Origin: Aurantibacillus circumpalustris
Lineage (GTDB): Bacteria; Bacteroidota; Bacteroidia; B-17B0; Aurantibacillaceae
Length of the DNA stretch: 64,000 nt
NCBI RefSeq assembly: GCF_029625215.1
Contig: NZ_CP121197.1
Span: 186,001-250,000, forward strand
Reading direction: 5' to 3'
Positions 26,546 to 35,632 of the stretch are shown here, piece after piece. A program made the position numbers and the translations under genes. The notes beneath the pieces were generated by a model that ran no database searches, was not told the origin of the DNA, and worked only from the letters and a program-made list of their open reading frames with translations. The stretch's first letter is position 1. Each line of letters begins with the position of its first letter.

Positions 26546-28069
26546 ATGAAAAAATTTTACAGCCTTATTTTTATAGCCTTATTTCTTTTTTGCGGAAAAG
26601 CTTTTGCGCAATGTATAACACCAACTAACACGCCATACTACGAAGATTTTTCTTCCATAACCGCTAACACACAATTACCACCGTGTTGGGCTATTAGTAA
26701 CCCTTCTACCTGTTTAACTTTTACTAGTCCCGGTTCTCCCGGAAATGGAGCTGTGTTTTATCACACTCCTGGCGGCACCAGTTATTTTTATTCTAAAGCT
26801 ATTCAACTCAGTGCCGGAGTTACGTATTCATCCTCGGTATGGTATAAAGTAAATCCAAACTTAAGTGGCACTTGGACCAATTTATCATTGTCCGTGGGAA
26901 CGTCACAAAACAATACTGGACTTTTACCGATTGCAAGCACGACTGGAAATATTTTAAATTCAAGCTACAGTGCTTTGAGCAACACATTCACAGTGCCAAG
27001 CTCCGGTGTTTATTATTTAGTAGTGAGTGCTACCAGCAATGGATCAGGAACGGATTATTTGATGTGGGATGATCTTAGCGTTATTATTCCCTGTACCCCT
27101 ACCCTGAATACTCCGACTGTAAACATAACAACAAGCTCAACTGTTTTGTGTTCGGGTAATGGCTTTACAGCAACCGCATCTGGGGCTAGTACATATACAT
27201 GGAGCAATGGCACAACTGGTTCTTCAATAACTGGAACTCCGTCTGCTGGCCCGAATCTTTTTATTGTTCTGTGCGGAGATAACCTTACAGGGTGTACTGC
27301 CACGGCGAGTGTGCAAATATTAGTCAACCCGTCCCCGGTAGTTCTTGCGGTCACTAGCAAAACTTCCGTTTGCCTTGGCTCTAGTGCTATCTTAAGTGCA
27401 TTAGGAGCTTCTACCTACACTTGGAGTAATAATCAAACGGGCTCTACGCTCATAGTAACACCAACTGTAACAACCACGTATTCTGTTACATACTCAGTTA
27501 TAGGAACTGGCACCAATGGCTGCACCGCTGCGAACTCAGTTTCAATAGGAGTGGAACCATTACCGAGTATTAGTTACACCAGTTCTGCATCCACTTCAAC
27601 CGTTTGTAAAGGGGATTTGGTAACGTATAACGCTTATTTTATTCCTGGATTTTGGTATATATGGAATGCAAACCCAATCGGGGGAATGTCGGGAAATTCT
27701 ACTCGTTCGTTCAGTATTTCGCCGATTGCTACAACTACAATTAGTTTAGGGGGTTCAGACGAAGGTGGATGTATGAATTTTGTTAGTATTATACTTTATG
27801 TAGATGAATGTACTGGTTTGCCAAAGACAAACGCACTGTCAACAATCAAAATTTATCCGAATCCTGGAAAAGGCGTTTATGTTCTTGAGGCAATAAATTC
27901 AGAAACAAAAAATATTGTAGTTACCGATGTCGTTGGAAAAATTATATACTCAGAAAAAATAACGAGTGAAATTTCACGAATTGACATAAGCAATTTTGCA
28001 AATGGAGTTTATCATGTTCTTATTTCCAGTGAATCAGGAAAAGAACATTTGAAAATAATAAAGCAGTAA
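26546..28069 (+). CDS. T9SS type A sorting domain protein with MAM/jellyroll-like and Ig-like domains
   Basis: A 507-residue secreted protein. The signal peptide is MKKFYSLIFIALFLFCGKAFA. Residues about 25-180 look like a jellyroll carbohydrate-binding or choice-of-anchor type domain (TPYYEDFSSITANTQLPPCWAIS, then SNGSGTDYLMWDDLSVI). Three Ig/PKD-like repeats follow (STYTWSNGTTGSSITG, STYTWSNNQTGSTLIV and others). The type A tail starts at about 435 (STIKIYPNPGKGVYVLEA). The likely role is surface adhesion or glycan binding; no catalytic residues are visible. It converges on the amidohydrolase with 8 bp between stops. Confidence 0.82.
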   Translation: MKKFYSLIFIALFLFCGKAFAQCITPTNTPYYEDFSSITANTQLPPCWAISNPSTCLTFTSPGSPGNGAVFYHTPGGTSYFYSKAIQLSAGVTYSSSVWYKVNPNLSGTWTNLSLSVGTSQNNTGLLPIASTTGNILNSSYSALSNTFTVPSSGVYYLVVSATSNGSGTDYLMWDDLSVIIPCTPTLNTPTVNITTSSTVLCSGNGFTATASGASTYTWSNGTTGSSITGTPSAGPNLFIVLCGDNLTGCTATASVQILVNPSPVVLAVTSKTSVCLGSSAILSALGASTYTWSNNQTGSTLIVTPTVTTTYSVTYSVIGTGTNGCTAANSVSIGVEPLPSISYTSSASTSTVCKGDLVTYNAYFIPGFWYIWNANPIGGMSGNSTRSFSISPIATTTISLGGSDEGGCMNFVSIILYVDECTGLPKTNALSTIKIYPNPGKGVYVLEAINSETKNIVVTDVVGKIIYSEKITSEISRIDISNFANGVYHVLISSESGKEHLKIIKQ

Positions 28070-28077
28070 TTCTTGCT

Positions 28078-29067
28078 TTATAAACTCAACCAAGTTTTAG
28101 CGGCTGAGCCCATGATGATTTCTTTATTTTCATTGCTAAGAGGAGCTGTTCTCACCAGTTCGCCGGGAACCGCTTCGCCTAAAGGAAACGGATAATCGCT
28201 TCCTTGCACAACTTTATCTGCGCCAACAAGGTCAATAATGTATTGTAACATTTTGTGATCGCATACATGACTATCTACCCAAAATTTCCCCAAGTATTCT
28301 TTTGGATTAATTGGATTATCGATAGCAACCAAATCAGGGCGACAATCCCAACCATGTTCAATACGACTAATGGTTGGAAGAAAAGAACCTCCACCATGCG
28401 CGAAACATACTTTTAGATTTTTATATTTTTCAAAAACACCACCAAAAATCATACTGCAAATAGCGCGACTAATTTCTGCCGGCATACCGACTAACCAAGG
28501 CAACCAGTATTTGGCCATGTGTTCTTGCCCCATCATTTGCCAAGGGTGAACAAGAATTGCCGCATTTAATTTTTCACAAGCCGCAAAAAATTCATCAAAC
28601 TGAGGCTCACTTAAATTAAGGTCGTTTACATTACTTCCAATTTGAACACCCTTATAACCGTTCTTCATGCACCGTTCGAGCTCTTTTATAGCTAGACTTG
28701 CATCTTGCATGGGAACGGTAGCTAAACCAATAAATTTATCAGGATGATTATTCACTGTCGTTGCTATATCATCATTTAAAAACTGACTTACCTCTAAACA
28801 ATCTTTTGCTTTAGCCCAGTAACTAAACATAACAGGAATCGTGCAAATAACTTGCATGTCTGCTTTGTGCTGTTTCATTTCTTCAATCCGCACTAAAGGA
28901 TCCCAACAATTATCTGTTATTTCTCTAAAACGTTTATTCCCTTGAACCATCCAGGCGCGGCCTTGAGCGTGATGATCTAATGTTATAAATTCTCCGTAAC
29001 CAAATTTTTTCGAAAAATCAGGTAAGTTTTTTGGAATAATATGGGTATGGGTATCAATTGTAAACAT
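28078..29067 (-). CDS. ACMSD-like amidohydrolase (aminocarboxymuconate-semialdehyde decarboxylase)
   Basis: A 329-residue metal-dependent TIM-barrel enzyme. Zinc ligands appear in IDTHTHIIP (residues 4-12), HPWQMMG (about 178) and FAHGGGSF, with the catalytic Asp in QGSDYPFPLGE. The middle (GNKRFREITDNCWDPLVRIEEMKQHKADMQVICTIPVMFSYWA) is typical of ACMSD, which decarboxylates 2-amino-3-carboxymuconate-6-semialdehyde in tryptophan/kynurenine breakdown. No other kynurenine gene is in the window. It is the third gene behind a lipoprotein and a serine hydrolase, 5 bp from the latter. Confidence 0.85.
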   Translation of the reverse strand: MFTIDTHTHIIPKNLPDFSKKFGYGEFITLDHHAQGRAWMVQGNKRFREITDNCWDPLVRIEEMKQHKADMQVICTIPVMFSYWAKAKDCLEVSQFLNDDIATTVNNHPDKFIGLATVPMQDASLAIKELERCMKNGYKGVQIGSNVNDLNLSEPQFDEFFAACEKLNAAILVHPWQMMGQEHMAKYWLPWLVGMPAEISRAICSMIFGGVFEKYKNLKVCFAHGGGSFLPTISRIEHGWDCRPDLVAIDNPINPKEYLGKFWVDSHVCDHKMLQYIIDLVGADKVVQGSDYPFPLGEAVPGELVRTAPLSNENKEIIMGSAAKTWLSL

Positions 29068-29072
29068 AATTT

Positions 29073-30260
29073 CTATTCTTTTGAGATTTTCTTTCTATTG
29101 ATTTCGTAATTATAAAATTGTCTTCCTAATTCTGCTAAATAAGGTAAAGCAACAGTTATGTAATCGTACTTTCCATCATTTAAAACTTCGTCTTCGTTTG
29201 CATAAATAACTGCACTTAGCATAAATGAAATATTATTTTTCTTATCCAAAAAATAGGCGCAGTCAGACATAAAGCCATAGGACTGCCCTACAATATTAGT
29301 AATAATTAGATTAGTATCGTTAATTATCGCCTTTGAGTCTCCATAAAAAAGGTATTTTTTATAGCTATCATAATATATTTTTGAATTATAGCGAGGACTA
29401 GAACTTTGTCGTGGATAATGACTCAAATAGCGAATTAAAAATTCATTTTGATCTTTTGTGATTTTAAATTTTTTTGTAGAATTAAAAATAAGCTCTTGCA
29501 ACATATTGTGGCAATCTAACAAACTCAAATAATTCGATCCTGCAAAACTTTTTGGTTTATTAATGAATTTATTCTTTTCATTATAATAAGCTTTACCAAC
29601 ATTCATACTAATTTTAAGTGGTGACGGCGCATGACTTGAATTTAATTCTTCTTGTCTGTAAATTACTTTTAAATCTTTACTTAAAAATATAATCGGATTA
29701 CTTATTAAATTATTCTTCCCAAAACAATTACCATCGTAACGATTTACAATTCTAACTTCAGGATATCCTTTCTCATGAAGGTTTTTCTGAATATAATCTA
29801 CACCTAAAAATTCGTAAACCCTACTATAAGATTCGTTGTCACTTACAAGGAGCATCCTTTTAATGTAATTTTCTATTGACGGATAATTATTTAAAGAGCT
29901 TGTATCGCTATTTACTTTTTTGTGGCAAGCAATTGAACTATCCGTAAACATTATTGCATCAAAGGGAATGGTAATTTCGTTTAGTTTTTCGAGAGCTAAA
30001 ATACTTACTGGTAATTTTACAAGACTAGCGCAATAAAAATAATTTTCGGGATTTACATTAAAGTAATAATTCTTAAAGTTTGGTTTCCCATCCACAGAAT
30101 CAATTTGTGTATATATAACTTGCGTATGATATTTTACAGGTGAAGAACTGATTTTTTTTAACAAAACGCTGCCTGAAAAAATAGAATCAAAATTGAACTG
30201 GCTAAACGAAAACGTGAATGCGGAAAAATAAAATAGTATAAAAAAATCTATTCTTCGCAT
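29073..30260 (-). CDS. Class A beta-lactamase-like serine hydrolase, secreted
   Basis: A 395-residue protein with a signal peptide (MRRIDFFILFYFSAFTFSFSQ). The SxxK motif is in YFYCASLVKLPVSILALEKL (Ser about 83) and the SDN motif in LVSDNESYSRVYEFLG. The usual KTG is replaced by VGQSYG before the last strands. It belongs to the beta-lactamase/D-Ala-D-Ala-peptidase fold; true lactamase activity is doubtful with the altered KTG and the long C-terminus. It is periplasmic and sits between the lipoprotein gene (4 bp gap) and the ACMSD gene. Confidence 0.72.
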   Translation of the reverse strand: MRRIDFFILFYFSAFTFSFSQFNFDSIFSGSVLLKKISSSPVKYHTQVIYTQIDSVDGKPNFKNYYFNVNPENYFYCASLVKLPVSILALEKLNEITIPFDAIMFTDSSIACHKKVNSDTSSLNNYPSIENYIKRMLLVSDNESYSRVYEFLGVDYIQKNLHEKGYPEVRIVNRYDGNCFGKNNLISNPIIFLSKDLKVIYRQEELNSSHAPSPLKISMNVGKAYYNEKNKFINKPKSFAGSNYLSLLDCHNMLQELIFNSTKKFKITKDQNEFLIRYLSHYPRQSSSPRYNSKIYYDSYKKYLFYGDSKAIINDTNLIITNIVGQSYGFMSDCAYFLDKKNNISFMLSAVIYANEDEVLNDGKYDYITVALPYLAELGRQFYNYEINRKKISKE

Positions 30261-30264
30261 TGCT

Positions 30265-31461
30265 CTATTTTCTTTTTACAATCATTAAGTTACTGTTTTT
30301 ATCTTTAAAATTATAACCAATACCAAAGCCTAAGGGCGTTGCGCCATTTTTTTTGTAAAGCGTATCAAGATTTTTTTGATAAGCATTTCTAAACAATGAA
30401 ACTGGTTTAGTGTACTCTCCGTACAATTTAAAATCCCAGGCTCTTTTACTTTTTGTGAAATAACGCAAAGCAATTCCGCTATCATCTTGAACAATTGTGT
30501 TAGCATTATTAAGAATAATATTTCTTACGAATGAAAAATATGACTTATGCAAAAGATAAGAGGCTCCTTTTAAATACGCATTAAAATTTTTTAAATTCTC
30601 AAGATAAGCAGTAAATCCTTTATCTCTCTCTAATGCATCGTCTATAAGGTTTAATGAGTAATAATTCAATTCTTTTATTTTATTTTCAGGACTCATAAAA
30701 ACAATTTCTACACCTTTAGATTTGTATTTTGAAAGTTTTAATTCTTTAAAAGACGAAACGTATTCCTTATTTCCAAGAGAATCAATTGAAATTGGTTTTG
30801 CTGAAATAAGACCATTTCCGGTTTTACTTAAAAATAAAAAGAGCAAGTGAATCGTTCCATCTACCTCCTGATTTTTTAAATCCTTTCGCATGCTCTCAGT
30901 TCTAAAAAAACTAAATTTAAGTATGGCGTTTAAAGACGTATTTAATTTTTCGTAATACTGTTTTAATGAATCTCCTTCTTGTAACTTAAAGTCCGGAAGA
31001 GTTCCAACAGGCTCTAATCCAATCAGAATATATTTTTCGACATCCGGAAAAAATAAATTAGCGTATAAAATATCAGGTCCTGAAAAAGGGTAAAACAGTG
31101 TTGTTTGTTTTATTATTTCATTATTGAGCTCGTTTTCACTAAACTTCTTTAATTTTTGAATGCGCGAAGAGTCAAAATTTGCCCAACGTTTAGAAAATTT
31201 TTCTGAAAAATTCTTATAAGATTTATTTTCTGTAACATTTAAATAAAGAGATCCGTTATATTGACCACTAATTAATTGCGCAATACAATTTAAAGAATCG
31301 TTTGCCTCCACTTTAACAACAGGAATGACACTTATTACACTATCAGAAACTATTTTAATAGAATCCTCCTTTACAATATCGATTGCACTTACTTCTTGGT
31401 TTTTATTTTGTTTTGTTGTGCATGTAGTAATTAAAAGTAGCAGAACAAAGACTTTTTTCAT
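30265..31461 (-). CDS. Hypothetical lipoprotein
   Basis: About 398 residues starting MKKVFVLLLLITTCTTKQN, a short lipoprotein-type signal with Cys at about 14. The mature part contains FYPFSGPDILYANLFFPDVEKYILIGLEPVGTLPD (about 122-156) and is otherwise rich in Lys and Asn. I do not recognise a family; it has been seen only as an unnamed Bacteroidota protein type. The in-frame start at 31539 is rejected because that stretch contains the terminator of the MerR gene (31491-31512). It is the first of three tightly packed genes. Confidence 0.65.
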   Translation of the reverse strand: MKKVFVLLLLITTCTTKQNKNQEVSAIDIVKEDSIKIVSDSVISVIPVVKVEANDSLNCIAQLISGQYNGSLYLNVTENKSYKNFSEKFSKRWANFDSSRIQKLKKFSENELNNEIIKQTTLFYPFSGPDILYANLFFPDVEKYILIGLEPVGTLPDFKLQEGDSLKQYYEKLNTSLNAILKFSFFRTESMRKDLKNQEVDGTIHLLFLFLSKTGNGLISAKPISIDSLGNKEYVSSFKELKLSKYKSKGVEIVFMSPENKIKELNYYSLNLIDDALERDKGFTAYLENLKNFNAYLKGASYLLHKSYFSFVRNIILNNANTIVQDDSGIALRYFTKSKRAWDFKLYGEYTKPVSLFRNAYQKNLDTLYKKNGATPLGFGIGYNFKDKNSNLMIVKRK

Positions 31462-31490
31462 GCTGGCAAAAGTAATTAATTCTTTTATGC

Positions 31491-31512
31491 AAAAAAAGCG
31501 GGAAATCCCGCT
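31491..31512 (-). terminator. Terminator of the MerR gene
   Basis: AGCGGG at 31497-31502 pairs with CCCGCT at 31507-31512 (loop AAAT). On the minus strand a run of seven Ts follows. It lies about 30 bp past the MerR stop. Confidence 0.8.
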
Positions 31513-31542
31513 CTCATAACCTATTATTTTCTCACCCACAAC

Positions 31543-31893
31543 CTACTCTTCGCGATCTCTTATTTCAATGAGTTTGGCTTTAATTTCTTTTAGTTTATCA
31601 ATTACCTCTGCGTTTGAGGTTCCACCAACTTTTCCGCTATTTTTATGTTTAAGCTGCTCCTTCGCACCTTGAATAGTATATCCTTTTTGTTTTACTAGTT
31701 CCACAATACTCGAAATGTGTTCAATATCCTTTTTGGTAAATAAACGATTTCCTTTTTTGTTTTTGGTTGGTTTTAGCATATCAAATTCCTTTTCCCAAAA
31801 CCTTAAAGTGCTTGCATTTAAGTCAAACAATTCGGAAACCTCGCTAATTGAATAATATAGCTTTTCGGTTTCTTCTTTTTCGTTTATACTCAT
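31543..31893 (-). CDS. MerR-family transcriptional regulator
   Basis: A 116-residue protein. The winged HTH at residues about 11-80 reads YYSISEVSELFDLNASTLRFWEKEF and NKKGNRLFTKKDIEHI, followed by a short coiled coil (KLKEIKAKLIEIRDREE). The metal- or ligand-binding C-terminal domain of classic MerR proteins is absent. This short form is common in Bacteroidota. It is a single gene with its own terminator; the target is unknown. Confidence 0.88.
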   Translation of the reverse strand: MSINEKEETEKLYYSISEVSELFDLNASTLRFWEKEFDMLKPTKNKKGNRLFTKKDIEHISSIVELVKQKGYTIQGAKEQLKHKNSGKVGGTSNAEVIDKLKEIKAKLIEIRDREE

Positions 31894-31990
31894 AGTTGTG
31901 AATTTAATATTGAAATAAAAGTAAATCTATTTGTTAAAAAGTCAACCTTTAGTTTTCAACAGAAAATAGCCGATTTAAACAGACTCAGAT

Positions 31991-32021
31991 AAAAAAGCCC
32001 CTCTTGTGGAGCGGCTTTTTT
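31991..32021 (-). terminator. Terminator of the 32040-33011 lipoprotein gene
   Basis: AAAAAAGCCcCTC pairs with GAGcGGCTTTTTT (one C-C mismatch) around TTGTG. It lies 18 bp past the stop on the minus strand and ends the sigma-factor gene cluster. Confidence 0.75.
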
Positions 32022-32039
32022 AAATTATCATCTTAAAAT

Positions 32040-33011
32040 TTAAGGTAAATTGATGGTGAATACTTTATTTCTTATGGTAACGGTAGCAGTCATATCGCAA
32101 GCACCATTGCCATAGTCGATTGTTCTAACTGGACGACTACCGGGAGTATAGACAACTGTTCCACTAATAAATGGGTGACGATGAGGTCTTAAAACAGGCT
32201 CTGGGGCGCAATTAAAATCTCTCACTAAATCTGTTGCAACGGAAGTATAGTTTTCTGCCTTAGCATTAACGCCGCTAGCATTTCCATTCAACTTCACAAT
32301 AGCTTTTTTCCAATCAATAGGAAAAGCCTGCCCTCTATAACAATTAGTGTCATTGGTATTTGTAAGCTCTTTAGTACGATTACACGTCCAAGTAACGGTT
32401 CCAGCGTTATTAGGTTTTACAATGGAAATATTTGCTGCTATCGACCATTTTAAATTTGAAGTTGAATTCGGTGTAATATTGCTAATTGTTTTATTAGTGA
32501 TATTTACAGTGTAATCGTTCACCACATAGTTTTGAGAACTAACACTCATATTAAATCCAGGATTTCTATAACGTATTGCTCCTGAAGTTGAGCCAGAAAA
32601 ATCATAAATAAGTTTACCGGTCCTAGATCGACCATCTTTACCAACACAAGGAGTGGTTCCAAAATCAACGGTGATAATTTGCCCTACAACTGTTATAACA
32701 GCACATCCTGCAGCTTCCATTGCTTCAATACCGGCTGAGCCACTTGTGCGGTATGTTTCTAAAGATCCGTTTTCAGAAACCTGGCTTCCAATGGATTCAA
32801 TATCTGACACATAACTTTCCGCTACATTGTTATCATTAGCAGTGCTTTGTTCAGTGTCTTCTACCTCAACGACTTCTTTTTCTTTTTTGCGACAAGAACT
32901 TAAAAACAATGCAGTAACAACAAACATAATTGCTAAGAAAGAAGAAATTCCAGAAATATTCTTCCTTAATGTTACGGAACCTTTCGGTTGATTTTTTATT
33001 TGAGTTTTCAT
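32040..33011 (-). CDS. Hypothetical lipoprotein
   Basis: A 323-residue protein. After a long basic N-region, the hydrophobic segment ISSFLAIMFVVTALFLSSC ends in a lipobox with Cys at about 40. The mature part starts with a charged linker (RKKEKEVVEVEDTEQS) and then beta-rich sequence with even cysteines (GCAVITVVGQIITVDFGTTPCVGKDGR, YGNGACDMTATVTIRNKVF). No family is recognised. It lies 90 bp after the DUF2279 gene, on the same strand as the sigma-factor cluster. Confidence 0.7.
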   Translation of the reverse strand: MKTQIKNQPKGSVTLRKNISGISSFLAIMFVVTALFLSSCRKKEKEVVEVEDTEQSTANDNNVAESYVSDIESIGSQVSENGSLETYRTSGSAGIEAMEAAGCAVITVVGQIITVDFGTTPCVGKDGRSRTGKLIYDFSGSTSGAIRYRNPGFNMSVSSQNYVVNDYTVNITNKTISNITPNSTSNLKWSIAANISIVKPNNAGTVTWTCNRTKELTNTNDTNCYRGQAFPIDWKKAIVKLNGNASGVNAKAENYTSVATDLVRDFNCAPEPVLRPHRHPFISGTVVYTPGSRPVRTIDYGNGACDMTATVTIRNKVFTINLP

Positions 33012-33101
33012 TTTTATTATTTTAGTTTATTTACTTCTTTGACTAGGAACAATGGCAAAAGTTTAATTTAAAAAAAGATTTTACTATAATTTAACACTTC
33101 A

Positions 33102-34013
33102 CTAATAGTACAAACCATAAAAACGGACACCTTTACTACTAAATTGAATTGCCGGTGCCGGGAACTTCAAAATATTCACCAAAGAAAATAATCCCTTTAG
33201 TACTTTAGATTTTGTTTTAATCTTTGTGAGATCCACATCTAAGCTAAAATACAATCTTCTTTCTCTGTCAATTTTTAACACATTGCCTTTATTATCAACA
33301 GCAAGAACTTCGTTGGAATATCCTCCTAGCATACCATAAGCGCTATAACCAAAAGCAATATTTAACCATTTCGGAAACTTGTTTTCTTTTTTCAAAAATG
33401 AACTTGGGTTCACACTTAACCAATATGTTTGTCCATTATAATCTTTAAGTATTTGAGAATATTTATTTTTTCCCAATAATGACGGATTATACTGTGTAAG
33501 TCCGCTCTGCGAATATGAAAATTTCAATTGAACGCGCTGTTCGTTCCAATAGGCATTCTGTAAAATTGCAATTCCACTTCCAACAACATCTGCTAACTGA
33601 TCGCCCCACGAATAACCCCAACCACGACTATAGCCATCCATTATTTCAATTGCTGTCATGTAGACAAAACCAATTCCACCACCTATAAATAATTTTTGTT
33701 TTCTCGAATATCCCGCCCAATTAAAAGCCTCCATCATTAAACGTGAAGTTTGATAAGTTGTATATACGTGCCCTACCTTGTCCATTTGCAGCCATTCTTT
33801 GTTGTCATTAAATAAATGGAATTTGCCAGTGTTATATTCACTGTACCATGTTTGATTTAAAACCAACAAAGATGCAACCGTAACAGCGCCAGTTGTAGAT
33901 GCAAGAATTATTTTTCTTCTTTTGGAATGTGGCGGCACTAATGAATCATTTTGACCATAAATGACATGACACAGAAACACGAAGAAAATAATAAATGAAA
34001 CTGCTCTGTGCAT
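33102..34013 (-). CDS. DUF2279 (YfiM-like) lipoprotein/outer membrane-associated protein
   Basis: A 303-residue protein with a signal peptide (MHRAVSFIIFFVFLCHVIYGQ). The DUF2279 core is clear: QMDKVGHVYTTYQTSRLMMEAFNWAG (about 77-102) and AIEIMDGYSRGWGYSWGDQLADVVGSG (about 121-147). The C-terminal part ends in KGVRFYGLYY, aromatic as in envelope proteins. Function is unknown; relatives are envelope proteins with a conserved Asp-Lys-x-x-His motif. It is 19 bp from the preceding gene and so likely in the sigma-factor operon. Confidence 0.82.
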   Translation of the reverse strand: MHRAVSFIIFFVFLCHVIYGQNDSLVPPHSKRRKIILASTTGAVTVASLLVLNQTWYSEYNTGKFHLFNDNKEWLQMDKVGHVYTTYQTSRLMMEAFNWAGYSRKQKLFIGGGIGFVYMTAIEIMDGYSRGWGYSWGDQLADVVGSGIAILQNAYWNEQRVQLKFSYSQSGLTQYNPSLLGKNKYSQILKDYNGQTYWLSVNPSSFLKKENKFPKWLNIAFGYSAYGMLGGYSNEVLAVDNKGNVLKIDRERRLYFSLDVDLTKIKTKSKVLKGLFSLVNILKFPAPAIQFSSKGVRFYGLYY

Positions 34014-34032
34014 CTTCCAAAGATACTACATT

Positions 34033-35211
34033 TTAGAAATCATTATAGTCTACTAAATCTTGTATCGATTTAAGATTAAAGTCTGACTTCTTCCTTGGGG
34101 TTAAAGGAATTTGAACATTACCATTGCCGTTATTATCCAGCGTGCTATTCATATTAGCAGCATCTAAAATATTTTTATTGTTATAGTAAGCTCGGGTTTT
34201 ACCCAATTTTAATACTAGACCGAAATTAAAAAACAAAGATGCGGGCACTTTTTCCGAGTAAAAATATTTATTATAAGAGCCACTTAACGTTTTATTGGCA
34301 TTTTCGGAATAAAAAGTAATGTTGTTCCTTGTACTTAAACCACTGGCGAGATAAAAGTTGAAATTTTTACTGACACGAAAATCGAAACGAAACCCCGAAT
34401 TAAGTTCGCTGCGTGTAAAATGAAAAGTACCCACATCGTATTTAGCATAAAGCGAATCAGCATTCGAAAAATTAAACATTCCTCCTTGCACTTTTGAATA
34501 TAAACTAAAAAATATCTTTGATCCCATAGGAATATTTAAACTTACATTTCTTGGAAACTGAATACTCAAATTTATTTTATCCAGACGACCAATTCTCAAA
34601 CCAATAAACGGTAAGTAAAGTCGATTGCCCCACATGAATGACTTAGTAACACCTAAACGTAAATTAAATTTATCATTGAAATTATGGCTATAAACAATGG
34701 TGCTCGCCAGTCGGTAATAGGGGCTTGATTTTGGGTATGCAATATCCCTGGTTACAAAGGGAGAAACATCAACAAACCAAACGCCTTTTTCACCAGTATT
34801 GTAAATAAAACGCATTCCAATTCCGAATTTAATAAGGTTATGTTTGCTAATGCCATCAAAGCTTGGCTGTAGTGACAAGAAATTTCCGGTAAGCAAAAGA
34901 TGCGTGTTCCTTATACTGTTATCCTTGTTAGTTTTATCTTTTGTATATAATGGCGCGTGAAACGAAAACCCAAATTGTTTGACACCATAACTCTTAAGAC
35001 GTTTGTTTATTTCATCAGTTGATGAATTAAGCTTTTTGTTTGGTTTGTAATAAGCGTCTAAAACAATCACTGTATTAAAGTAATGTTTAGGAAGTTTTAC
35101 TTCTAAACTATCAAACGCGTCTTGTGCCTTTATTCCGATTGGAAATAAAAAAATTATACCGAAACAAAACGGTATGTAAATAGTATTTCGAAGTATATTC
35201 AAATTAATCAC
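34033..35211 (-). CDS. Predicted outer membrane beta-barrel protein (DUF6268-like)
   Basis: A 392-residue protein with a signal peptide ending GIKAQ, then many amphipathic strands: FGFSFHAPLYTKDKTNKDN, NLIKFGIGMRFIYNTGEKGVWFVDVSPFVTRD and KFNLRLGVTKSFMWGNRLYLP. SLFFNFGLVLKLGKTRAYYN lies near the end of the barrel region. The layout resembles DUF6268 barrels, though I am not certain. Its ATG overlaps the preceding gene by 8 bp, placing it in the ECF sigma operon. Confidence 0.65.
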   Translation of the reverse strand: MINLNILRNTIYIPFCFGIIFLFPIGIKAQDAFDSLEVKLPKHYFNTVIVLDAYYKPNKKLNSSTDEINKRLKSYGVKQFGFSFHAPLYTKDKTNKDNSIRNTHLLLTGNFLSLQPSFDGISKHNLIKFGIGMRFIYNTGEKGVWFVDVSPFVTRDIAYPKSSPYYRLASTIVYSHNFNDKFNLRLGVTKSFMWGNRLYLPFIGLRIGRLDKINLSIQFPRNVSLNIPMGSKIFFSLYSKVQGGMFNFSNADSLYAKYDVGTFHFTRSELNSGFRFDFRVSKNFNFYLASGLSTRNNITFYSENANKTLSGSYNKYFYSEKVPASLFFNFGLVLKLGKTRAYYNNKNILDAANMNSTLDNNGNGNVQIPLTPRKKSDFNLKSIQDLVDYNDF

Positions 35212-35632
35212 TATCCCCCTTTATGCTCTTCATTACTTTCATTCTAAACTCTTCCTCTGCAACATGCAATTTTACTGTCTTTTTTGCCCCAATGATTGAT
35301 TTAATTTTTTCATTGTACTGTTTATGTACATCCGCTTCGGCTTGTTTCGACTGAACAAAAAGATAATACAATTGCTCTGCTTCTTTTTCACTTAAGTCGT
35401 CTGTTTTATTCCTATAACCGTGACGAAGATTTTTTCTTATAGCTCTAATCTTATCGTTGTATTCATTATAAACCGGCCAGAATTTCTCGTACTCAGAGTT
35501 TGTTAGTTCTAAACTTTTCGAAATAAATTCCACCCGCAACGCTTCAACCTTATCCCTTCCAGTTTGCGATAAACTAAATTCAGCCTTTGTGAGGAATAAT
35601 AAAATTACAAATATGCGAATCGTCCAAGTCAT
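35204..35632 (-). CDS. Periplasmic Spy/CpxP-like protein of the sigma operon
   Basis: A 142-residue protein. A signal peptide (MTWTIRIFVILLFLTKAEFSLSQ) is followed by an all-helical, charged mature region. EFISKSLELTNSEYEKFWPVYNEYNDKIRAIRKN is the standard start of small periplasmic proteins found behind ECF sigma/anti-sigma pairs in Bacteroidota. It may act as a periplasmic sensor or chaperone. Its ATG is the base next to the anti-sigma stop, which indicates translational coupling. Confidence 0.72.
   Translation of the reverse strand: MTWTIRIFVILLFLTKAEFSLSQTGRDKVEALRVEFISKSLELTNSEYEKFWPVYNEYNDKIRAIRKNLRHGYRNKTDDLSEKEAEQLYYLFVQSKQAEADVHKQYNEKIKSIIGAKKTVKLHVAEEEFRMKVMKSIKGDSD

Noticed and set aside
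31462-31539. N-terminal extension of the lipoprotein gene (in-frame start at 31539)
   Set aside because: It runs through the MerR gene terminator, and the lipoprotein signal begins at 31461.
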